The notes under the pieces were generated by a model. It was not told the DNA's origin. It saw nothing but the letters and a program-made list of their open reading frames with translations, and made no database searches. A DNA stretch of 7,447 nt, taken from Bizionia sp. GTDB lineage: Bacteria > Bacteroidota > Bacteroidia > Flavobacteriales > Flavobacteriaceae. Position numbers and translations under genes: made by a program. Positions 1 through 5,234 of this stretch are shown here, in pieces (position 1 is the stretch's first letter; each line of letters starts with the position of its first letter). Location of the stretch: positions 1 to 7,447 of the forward strand of contig JAGPVI010000227.1 in NCBI GenBank assembly GCA_018067115.1, written 5' to 3'.

Positions 1-145
1 TTTTTAAAATAGAAACGCCTTCACCCAATGTATCCTTAACGTCTTTTAATATAGGTCCCATTATTTGACACGGTCCGCACCACGTCGCAAAAAAATCTAC
101 GAGTACGAGTTTGTCTTTATTTATAATCTCTGAAAATGATGCCAT
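1..145 (-). CDS. trxA: Thioredoxin, N-terminal part (gene runs off the window)
   Basis: Small cytoplasmic disulfide reductase. Only the first 48 residues lie in the window; the rest continues beyond position 1. The reading frame starts at an ATG at 145-143 and shows the thioredoxin beginning: a short helix, the beta strand LVLVDFFA (residues 13-20), then the active site WCGPC at 22-26, with redox cysteines C23 and C26, followed by the helix and the conserved Pro in MGPIL. The absence of a signal peptide and the start only about 12 residues before the strand favour a cytoplasmic TrxA over a secreted TlpA-like protein. It is separated from the sulfur cluster upstream by 220 bp, so it probably has its own promoter. 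Thioredoxin reduces protein and glutathione persulfides in other bacteria, so its position next to persulfide genes may be functional, but this is inference. The symbol trxA is by family resemblance. Confidence 0.9.
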   Translation of the reverse strand, partial: MASFSEIINKDKLVLVDFFATWCGPCQIMGPILKDVKDTLGEGVSILK

Positions 146-292
146 AATAGTTTTTTTTATCTGTTAATCCTTAATAAAGATAGTGCGCGTAGCAGTAATC
201 ACAAATTAAGGTCGTGATTTTAATAAAATTAGTCTTCGCATTTCAAACATCCTTACAAATTAAAATACTGCTTTTAAATTCTCTTGTCACAT

Positions 293-356
293 AGGGTTGT
301 GAGTGAATTTATCGTTAGTCTAAAAACCATAACTTATCACAAGGATAAGCAACCCT
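293..356 (-). terminator. Possible terminator or structured element after the sulfur operon
   Basis: This lies in the 220-bp gap (146-365) between the last YeeE-like gene and thioredoxin. A perfect hairpin CTTATC-ACAAG-GATAAG occupies 333-349. Read on the minus strand it is followed by TTATGGTTTTTAG, a modest T-tract as in an intrinsic terminator. Directly next to it, CAACCCT at 350-356 is the reverse complement of AGGGTTG at 293-299, and TTGTGA at 297-302 can pair with TCACAA at 337-342, so two alternative folds are possible. The position just after the stop codon at 366 fits a terminator for the operon. An operator or leader element for thioredoxin is the alternative. The rest of the gap (146-292) shows only weak TTAATTTG -7-like sequences at 202-209 and 256-263, with no convincing promoter. 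Confidence 0.4.
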
Positions 357-365
357 AACTATTAC

Positions 366-782
366 TTAATGAGGCAATTTGTGTCTAATTGCTCCATAAA
401 CGAAAGTCCCTAAAAGGGCTCCGAAAATTAATAATAGTACACTTACAAAACCTGTTCCTAAAAGCACAAACATAGGCCCCGGGCAGGCGCCTGCCAATGC
501 CCATCCTAATCCAAATATAATACCACCTAATAAATAACGAGCCACGCTCCTATCTTTTGGAGCTATTTCGATGGTTTCGCCAGAAAAATCTTTGGCTTTT
601 TTATACTTTAAATACTGTACGGCAATAATACCTATAACTACTGCCGACCCAATGACGCCGTACATATGAAAACTTTTAAATTGGAACATTTCGTAAATAC
701 GAAACCAAGAGGCCACCTCCGATTTGATAAATAGAATTCCTAAAAGAAACCCAACGGCTAAATATGCTATTACTTTTTTCAT
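366..782 (-). CDS. YeeE/YedE-type membrane protein, C-terminal half type (DUF6691-like)
   Basis: Integral inner-membrane protein of 138 residues, about half the length of a full YeeE/YedE thiosulfate transporter. Four hydrophobic stretches are visible, at about 4-20, 40-57, 83-107 and 111-131. The signature GACPGP at 98-103 places one conserved cysteine, C100, in the third membrane segment. Cysteines in such motifs carry thiosulfate through YeeE/TsuA by hydrogen bonding, which is family knowledge. Its start lies one base after the stop of the other half (784-1338), so the two are almost certainly co-translated and probably assemble as a heteromer equal to one fused YeeE. The arrangement resembles the pmpA/pmpB pairs found beside MBL-rhodanese genes in proteobacteria. 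The cargo is inferred as thiosulfate or another sulfur compound and could be persulfide or sulfide. It is the last gene of the operon. Confidence 0.85.
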   Translation of the reverse strand: MKKVIAYLAVGFLLGILFIKSEVASWFRIYEMFQFKSFHMYGVIGSAVVIGIIAVQYLKYKKAKDFSGETIEIAPKDRSVARYLLGGIIFGLGWALAGACPGPMFVLLGTGFVSVLLLIFGALLGTFVYGAIRHKLPH

Positions 783-783
783 C

Positions 784-1338
784 TTAAAAAATTAAAGGAA
801 ATAATAAATGAATCATAACTAAACCACCAATAAAAAAACCGACTACAGCGATTAATGATGGAATTTGTAAATTACTTAGTCCGGAAATGGCGTGACCAGA
901 AGTACAGCCACCAGCGTAACGAGAACCGAAACCAACTAAAAACCCTGCAATAAGCAATATCGAAAAGCCTTTAACCGATAGTAATGCGTCTAAACTAAAT
1001 AACTCGGTAGGTACAAAACTAGTATTCGTACTATTAATACCTAAGGCCTGAAGTTGCACTACGGCCTCTTCATTTATTTGTGGAGCTGTAGGACTTAAAA
1101 ACTGAAGCGCTACAAAACCACCGGCAATAACCCCAACAACAATCCAAAGATTCCATTGTTGCGATTTCCAGTCGAATCTAAAAAAATCGACAAAGCGACC
1201 AGCACCTCCCACAGAACATAAAGTTCTTAAGTTTGACGACATACCAAAGCTTTTACCCATAAAAACAAGTAATAGCATTGTACCAGCAATTAGCGGCCCT
1301 GCAACATACCAAGGCCATGAACTGTATAAAAATTCCAT
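784..1338 (-). CDS. YeeE/YedE-type membrane protein, N-terminal half type
   Basis: Integral membrane protein of 184 residues, partner of the 138-residue protein directly downstream (one base between stop and start). Hydrophobic segments lie at about 11-27, 64-80, 124-140 and 159-179. Two conserved family motifs are visible: FGMSSNLRTLC at 31-41 with C41, and GGCTSGHAISGLS at 142-154 with C144. With C100 of the partner this gives the three membrane cysteines expected for a thiosulfate-conducting YeeE pair. A loop of about 40 residues (82-122) between segments two and three is polar and probably faces outside or inside without a known domain. It follows the MBL-rhodanese gene by 20 bp and has no promoter of its own, so it is read as part of that operon. 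Transport of thiosulfate or a related sulfur anion is inferred from the family. Confidence 0.87.
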   Translation of the reverse strand: MEFLYSSWPWYVAGPLIAGTMLLLVFMGKSFGMSSNLRTLCSVGGAGRFVDFFRFDWKSQQWNLWIVVGVIAGGFVALQFLSPTAPQINEEAVVQLQALGINSTNTSFVPTELFSLDALLSVKGFSILLIAGFLVGFGSRYAGGCTSGHAISGLSNLQIPSLIAVVGFFIGGLVMIHLLFPLIF

Positions 1339-1358
1339 ATATTTTTGTGTTTATTTAA

Positions 1359-2771
1359 TTATTTTAAAGTTGAAGGACAGACAAAATCCGTAATAGGAAT
1401 ACCTGCTTCTTTAATAGCTCCCATACCACCTGCAACATCTATTAGATTATGAATACCTCTACTTTTTAAAATAGACGAGGCTATTACAGAACGATACCCT
1501 CCAGCACAATGCACATAAAACGGTGCCTCTTTTGGGAAGTCACTTAAATGCTCGTTAATAAAATCTAATGGTGTAGATAGTGCACTCTCAATATGTCCCG
1601 CTTCAAACTCCCCCTCTTTTCTTACATCGAACACAGGAATTTCTTCGGCTTCTAAACGCGATTTAAACTCGTCTGCCGAAATAGACTCCATAGAATCGAC
1701 AGCTTTCCCTAAAGCTTTCCAAGCGTCTATTCCTCCATTTAAATACCCAATGGTATTATCGAAACCTACACGCGATAAACGTGTTATCGCCTCCTCTTCT
1801 TGACCTTTATCTACCACCAATAGTAACGGTTGTTTTACGTCTTGAATTAAAGCTCCCACCCACGGTGCAAAACCGCCTTTTAATCCAATAAATATAGATC
1901 TTGGAATATGGCCTTTAATAAAATCTGACTGGTGGCGGACGTCTAAAACTAAAGCATCAGTTGTATTAGCTGCCGTTTCAAAAGCTTCAGGAGAGAGTGC
2001 ATTCGTTCCTTTTTCTATAATTTTATCGATACTCTCGTATCCTTCCTTATTCATCTGCACATTTAATGGAAAATACGATGGTGGAGGCAATAAGCCATCG
2101 GTTACTTCAGCAATAAATTCATCTCTGGTCATATCTGCACGTAATGCATAATTCATTTGCTTTTGATTCCCTAAAGTATCAACAGTCTTTTTCATCATGT
2201 TTTTTCCACAAGCAGAACCAGCACCGTGACCAGGATATACCGTAACATCGTCTGCTAAAGGCATAATTTTTTGGCGTAAACTATCGAAAGATAAGCCTGC
2301 TAGATCTTCCATTGTCATACTCGCTGATTTTTGCGCTAAATCTGGGCGACCAACATCACCTAGAAATAAAGTATCTCCACTAAAGATAGCGTGATCTTTA
2401 CCGTTTTCGTCTTTTACTAAATAGGTTGTACTCTCCATAGTGTGCCCTGGCGTATGCAAAGCGGTAATAGTAATATCTCCCAATTTAAATACCTGCCCAT
2501 CGGTTGCAATAATAGCATCAAATTTTGGTGCTGCTGTTGGTCCATATACTATTGGAGCGCCCGTTTTTTCTGAAAGTGTTACATGTCCACTAACAAAATC
2601 TGCATGGAAATGCGTTTCGAAAATATATTTTATGGTCGCATTGCTAGCTTTAGCAATCTCGATGTAATTATCAACCTCACGTAACGGGTCTATAATTGCT
2701 ACTTCCCCCTTACTTTCTATGTAATATGCGCCTTGTGCTAGGCAACCTGTATAAATTTGTTCTATTTTCAT
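1359..2771 (-). CDS. Metallo-beta-lactamase/rhodanese fusion, persulfide dioxygenase-sulfurtransferase type (CstB/Blh-like)
   Basis: A cytoplasmic enzyme of 470 residues with three domains. Residues 1 to about 240 form an MBL fold of the ETHE1 kind: THFHAD at 53-58 (H54, H56, D58), TPGHT with H110, SGDTLF with D133, and YPGHGAGSACGK with H182. By analogy with ETHE1 the single Fe(II) is held by H54, H110 and D133. Residues about 260-355 are a rhodanese-like domain whose active loop reads LLLVVDKGQEEEA, with no cysteine, so it is catalytically dead. Residues about 362-465 are a second rhodanese domain with active loop HCAGGYRS and catalytic C422. This order (dioxygenase, pseudo-rhodanese, active rhodanese) matches CstB of Staphylococcus, which oxidises low-molecular-weight persulfides and makes thiosulfate. 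The metal-binding motif ends in DF instead of the DH of glyoxalase II, as is usual in this subgroup. It is followed by the YeeE-like pair and preceded by its own promoter. Confidence 0.92.
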   Translation of the reverse strand: MKIEQIYTGCLAQGAYYIESKGEVAIIDPLREVDNYIEIAKASNATIKYIFETHFHADFVSGHVTLSEKTGAPIVYGPTAAPKFDAIIATDGQVFKLGDITITALHTPGHTMESTTYLVKDENGKDHAIFSGDTLFLGDVGRPDLAQKSASMTMEDLAGLSFDSLRQKIMPLADDVTVYPGHGAGSACGKNMMKKTVDTLGNQKQMNYALRADMTRDEFIAEVTDGLLPPPSYFPLNVQMNKEGYESIDKIIEKGTNALSPEAFETAANTTDALVLDVRHQSDFIKGHIPRSIFIGLKGGFAPWVGALIQDVKQPLLLVVDKGQEEEAITRLSRVGFDNTIGYLNGGIDAWKALGKAVDSMESISADEFKSRLEAEEIPVFDVRKEGEFEAGHIESALSTPLDFINEHLSDFPKEAPFYVHCAGGYRSVIASSILKSRGIHNLIDVAGGMGAIKEAGIPITDFVCPSTLK

Positions 2772-2792
2772 CGTGTTTATTTTTAGCTATTA

Positions 2793-2800
2793 CAAAAATA
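2793..2800 (-). promoter_or_regulatory. Promoter -7 element for the MBL-rhodanese/YeeE operon
   Basis: Read on the minus strand this is TATTTTTG, a perfect match to the Bacteroidota -7 consensus TAnnTTTG, 21 bases upstream of the start codon at 2771. It lies inside a short inverted repeat GCTATT-N5-AATAGC (2786-2802). No TTTG or TTG -33 element is found at the usual 17-23 bp upstream, which suggests dependence on an activator. The leader before the ATG is A-rich (TAAAAATAAACACG), as is usual in this group, with no Shine-Dalgarno site. Confidence 0.6.
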
Positions 2801-2821
2801 GCATTAATGTTTAATTTAGAA

Positions 2822-2847
2822 GGTGACTAATGTTACATTAGAACACC
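2822..2847. promoter_or_regulatory. Palindrome CTAATGT-T-ACATTAG, candidate Crp-family operator
   Basis: A perfect 15-bp palindrome with 7-bp arms sits at 2827-2841, flanked by GGTG (2822-2825) and CACC (2844-2847), which extend the dyad imperfectly. The core TGTTACA (2831-2837) ends 30 bp upstream of the -7 element at 2793-2800. It overlaps the tauE stop codon (2840-2838). The same core at the same distance is found before tauE, which favours a protein-binding site. As RNA it could also fold into a hairpin at the end of the tauE transcript, so a terminator or processing site is the alternative. A T-tract after it is poor (TTCTAAATT). Confidence 0.55.
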
Positions 2848-3638
2848 AATTCTTTAAGTAGTATAAAAGTAGCCATAACTAGTACAAACCAACCAAAGCC
2901 TTTTTTAAGCTTAGCGCCTTCTACTCGATTAGAGAGCGAGGTCCCTATTAAAATACCGATAACAGCTATGGCAGTAAAGCTAAGTAGAAACGGCCAATCG
3001 ATAACCAAATGACCAAAATCTCCAGTAAACCCTATTAAAGAGTTAATAGAAATAATAAATAGTGAAGTCCCTACGGCCTGTTTCATAGATAAATTTCCTA
3101 AAAGGATTAAAGCCGGCACGATTACAAATCCGCCACCCGCGCCAATTAATCCCGTAAAAAAACCAATAACAGCAGCCTGAAATACAATTTTAGGAATATT
3201 ATAAGTGCTTTTATTATCACTAATAACAATCTCTTTTCTCCCTTTTAGCATTAGGATTGCAGAATACAACATCACTATAGCAAACAATAGCATTATTGCT
3301 ATACTTTTAGTCACGGCAAGCGTACCTATAGAGAATAAATGTTCTGGAACTTGTGGTAAAAAGTAACGACGGGTTAAGTAGATTACAACAAACGCCGGAA
3401 TAGCGAATAGGAACGCTATTTTAAAATTGATATTATTTTTTCTATAGTTTTTAAACGCACCAAAACTTGAAGAAACTCCCACCATAAATAAAGAGTAGGA
3501 TGTTGCAATAATGGGGTTAAAAGCAAAGAGATATACAAAAATAGGGACACTTAAAATGGACCCCCCACCACCAATTAGTCCCATAACCAATCCGATAATT
3601 AAAGCGCCAAAATAACCTAAAATGTGTGTAAAATCCAT
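2838..3638 (-). CDS. TauE/SafE-family anion exporter (probable sulfite exporter)
   Basis: Integral membrane protein of 266 residues, the usual length of the TauE/SafE (DUF81) family. The internal duplication of the family is visible: GLIGGGGS at 20-27 followed by a Pro-containing helix, and GLIGAGGGFVIVPALI at 163-178 in the second half. Seven to eight hydrophobic segments are seen, at about 5-22, 30-58, 72-90, 103-131, 150-180, 190-205, 212-234 and 247-262. It has no cysteine at all, in contrast with the YeeE pair. Members of the family export sulfite, sulfoacetate or related anions. Next to a persulfide dioxygenase, whose product is sulfite, a sulfite exporter is the natural reading, but the cargo is inference. 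It follows the Crp-like gene by 57 bp with its own promoter, and precedes the MBL-rhodanese gene by 66 bp. Confidence 0.88.
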   Translation of the reverse strand: MDFTHILGYFGALIIGLVMGLIGGGGSILSVPIFVYLFAFNPIIATSYSLFMVGVSSSFGAFKNYRKNNINFKIAFLFAIPAFVVIYLTRRYFLPQVPEHLFSIGTLAVTKSIAIMLLFAIVMLYSAILMLKGRKEIVISDNKSTYNIPKIVFQAAVIGFFTGLIGAGGGFVIVPALILLGNLSMKQAVGTSLFIISINSLIGFTGDFGHLVIDWPFLLSFTAIAVIGILIGTSLSNRVEGAKLKKGFGWFVLVMATFILLKELVF

Positions 3639-3644
3639 AGTTTT

Positions 3645-3694
3645 AATTGTTGCTACAAATATACTTTACCTAAAAAGATTTTTAAGCAACAATT
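3645..3694. repeat. 10-bp perfect inverted repeat enclosing the tauE promoter
   Basis: AATTGTTGCT at 3645-3654 is the exact reverse complement of AGCAACAATT at 3685-3694, with 30 bp between the arms. The spacer holds the -7 element of tauE. The left arm lies 7 bases upstream of the tauE ATG and about where transcription should start. A transcript reading through from the Crp-like gene would carry both arms and could fold next to the start codon; one beginning at the local promoter would lack a complete pair. It could instead be a pair of operator half-sites. Confidence 0.6.
3656..3663 (-). promoter_or_regulatory. Promoter -7 element for tauE
   Basis: On the minus strand the sequence is TATATTTG, a perfect TAnnTTTG element, 17 bases upstream of the tauE start codon at 3638. 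The only TTG at an allowed distance is at 3689-3687, with a 23-bp spacer at the edge of the accepted range, so the promoter looks weak without help. The untranslated leader would be only about 10-12 bases. Confidence 0.6.
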
Positions 3695-3701
3695 GTTACA
3701 A
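3693..3701. promoter_or_regulatory. Palindrome TTGT-T-ACAA, candidate Crp-family operator
   Basis: A 9-bp palindrome with core TGTTACA (3694-3700), centred on 3697 and overlapping the stop codon of the Crp-like gene. Exactly 30 bp separate the core from the tauE -7 element at 3656-3663, the same spacing as for the palindrome before the MBL-rhodanese gene. The arms are shorter than in that copy (4 bp against 7 bp), so it would be a weaker site. Confidence 0.45.
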
Positions 3702-4328
3702 GTCTAAAATTTTAATTTGATTTCTATTTAATTCAATTTTCTTATCGTTCTCTAAGGTTTTTAGCAACCTAGAGATCACAACCCGTGAAGTATGCATATC
3801 TTGAGCAATTATTTGATGCGTAACTTGTATGGTATCGTTACGATTAATCATCGCTTTATCTCTTAAATATTTTAATAGTCGTTGGTCGAGTTTTAAAAAC
3901 GCTACGGCATCTAGAGCCTCTAAAAGTTCCGTCATTCTTTCATGGTAACTTTGCAGAATAAAGTTTTGCCAAGATGTATAGCGCGACATCCACAGACTCA
4001 TATATTGAACAGGAATCATTAACAAGGTAGTATCTACCTCTGCAATAGCACGAATTTCACTCTTTTTAACTCCCAAACAACACGTTAACGTCATTGCACA
4101 TGTATCTCCCTGCTCGATAAAATAAAGTAGTAAATCGTCGCCTTCGCGGTCTTCTCTAAAAATTTTAATGGCGCCAGATAACACCAACGGAATCATAGTA
4201 ACGGTTTCACCAATATCCATTATAATAGCGTCGGCCGGAATAGTTTTTAACAAACCAACGGCCTTAATCTCGTTGAGTAATTCTTCTTCGAAAAGATAAC
4301 CGTAATGCAATTTTAAATCGTCTACCAT
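3696..4328 (-). CDS. Crp/Fnr-family transcription regulator with cysteines in the effector pocket
   Basis: A cytoplasmic regulator of 210 residues. Residues about 15-110 form a cyclic-nucleotide-binding-like beta roll, about 111-140 the dimerisation helix, and about 145-208 a winged-helix DNA-binding domain; the recognition-helix region is THQIIAQDMHTSRVVISRLL at 170-189. The stretch matching the phosphate-binding cassette of Crp starts GDTCAMTLTCCLG at 74-86 and ends in RAIAE at 93-97. It carries C77, C83 and C84 instead of the usual GE(L)/RSA pattern, so cAMP binding is doubtful. Fnr iron-sulfur cysteines are absent from the N-terminus. It begins on the base after the peptidase stop (TAAATG), so the two are translationally linked. 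It is probably the regulator of the sulfur genes downstream: this is inferred from position and from palindromes before tauE and the MBL-rhodanese gene. Persulfide or redox sensing by the cysteines is a hypothesis. Confidence 0.88.
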   Translation of the reverse strand: MVDDLKLHYGYLFEEELLNEIKAVGLLKTIPADAIIMDIGETVTMIPLVLSGAIKIFREDREGDDLLLYFIEQGDTCAMTLTCCLGVKKSEIRAIAEVDTTLLMIPVQYMSLWMSRYTSWQNFILQSYHERMTELLEALDAVAFLKLDQRLLKYLRDKAMINRNDTIQVTHQIIAQDMHTSRVVISRLLKTLENDKKIELNRNQIKILDL

Positions 4329-5114
4329 TTATTTCTTACTTAATTTTGTGGGTTGTTGTTGAAAACATAACACTAACATTTTATATAATTCTGGATGCTT
4401 TTTTTCGAAAAGTTGTGGTCGTTCGAAAAAATATTCTGAAACGACTGCAAAAAATTCAGCCTCATTAGCAGTAGCATACTTTCTAATATCTGATGCATCG
4501 TTATTAATAGCTTGCATTTCCTTATGCATTAACTCTAACCACGGTTTAATATAATCGCGCCCCAATAATTGCTCCGGAATACCATCGGTGATACCGTCCA
4601 TTTTATCTATTAAATGTACAAATTCGTGCACAGGCGTGTTTAATTTATCGGTATCATTTTTAAATGCTTGACGCAACGCTCGACGCGATAAAATCATTTG
4701 ATTTTCGAAACGCCCACTGCCCACCATTCCTAAAATACGTCGGTTTTTATTTTGATCTGAGAATTGCAAATCAGCATCAAAAGTATCGGGATATAAAATT
4801 ATACCACTAAGGTTATTATAGTACCACTCTTTAAAGCCAAAAACAGGAATAACGGCGCTGGCCGCAATTAAAACGCGGTCTAAATCTTCTAATTCTAGGG
4901 TAACACCTTCAATGGTAACTTCGCTTAAAAAAGCCATCATTCGTTTTCTAAAGCGTTGTTTTTCAGGTGAGGATAAGGCAGTGTAATACGCTACTTTGGT
5001 TTCCAAAATAGATAGCCATTCTTTAGGAAATGGACGTACCTCTTTGCGTTTCAATTTAGAAAAAGCAAGCACTCCAAAAGCGACTAAAAGAATAAATAAA
5101 ATACTATAAACCAT
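4329..5114 (-). CDS. mtfA: M90-family (MtfA-like) zinc metallopeptidase with N-terminal membrane anchor
   Basis: Probable zinc-dependent peptidase of 261 residues, close to the length of E. coli MtfA (265). The metal motif HEFVH is at 163-167 within TPVHEFVHLIDKMDG, with H163 and H167 as zinc ligands and E164 as the catalytic base. A third ligand is expected from the Glu residues in EFFAVVSEYFFE (220-231). The strand ILGMVGSGRFENQMILSRRAL (127-147) is the edge region typical of the family. Unlike cytosolic E. coli MtfA it opens with a hydrophobic segment (residues 2-18) followed by KLKRK, so it is probably anchored with the enzyme in the cytoplasm. In E. coli the protein binds the repressor Mlc; no such partner is seen here. 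Its stop adjoins the start of the Crp-like gene, which ties the two together. The name mtfA is by homology only and its substrate is unknown. Confidence 0.85.
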   Translation of the reverse strand: MVYSILFILLVAFGVLAFSKLKRKEVRPFPKEWLSILETKVAYYTALSSPEKQRFRKRMMAFLSEVTIEGVTLELEDLDRVLIAASAVIPVFGFKEWYYNNLSGIILYPDTFDADLQFSDQNKNRRILGMVGSGRFENQMILSRRALRQAFKNDTDKLNTPVHEFVHLIDKMDGITDGIPEQLLGRDYIKPWLELMHKEMQAINNDASDIRKYATANEAEFFAVVSEYFFERPQLFEKKHPELYKMLVLCFQQQPTKLSKK

Positions 5115-5205
5115 AACTATTTTGCTTTATCTGAAAATTAACTATTTCAATCAAGTTATAAAGATTCTTTATCAAAAGATTAACAAGACCGCTAAAAATA
5201 GTGAG

Positions 5206-5213
5206 TATATTAG
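5206..5213 (+). promoter_or_regulatory. Possible -7 element for the HAD phosphatase gene
   Basis: TATATTAG matches TAnnTTTG at 7 of 8 positions and lies 21 bases before the ATG at 5235. No TTG -33 box is present at a suitable distance. It sits in the 120-bp divergent region shared with the MtfA-like gene, for which no comparably good minus-strand element was found. Confidence 0.35.
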
Positions 5214-5234
5214 CCCTTTAAAAAATTAATTATT

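Noticed and set aside
285..291. TGTCACA as a third copy of the TGTTACA operator, before thioredoxin
   Set aside because: The central base and flanks differ and no -7 element lies 30 bp away: GATGTTTG at 244-251 is offset by 3 bases and lacks the initial T, so the shared spacing does not hold.
2440..2667. Open frame of 75 codons on the plus strand
   Set aside because: It lies wholly opposite the MBL-rhodanese gene, which has clear catalytic motifs there, and its translation has no recognisable features.
5152..5177. Promoter for the MtfA-like gene using TTTTG at 5177-5173 and TAACTTG at 5158-5152 on the minus strand
   Set aside because: The spacer is only 14 bp and the -7 element is one base short of TAnnTTTG, so it is not a credible match.
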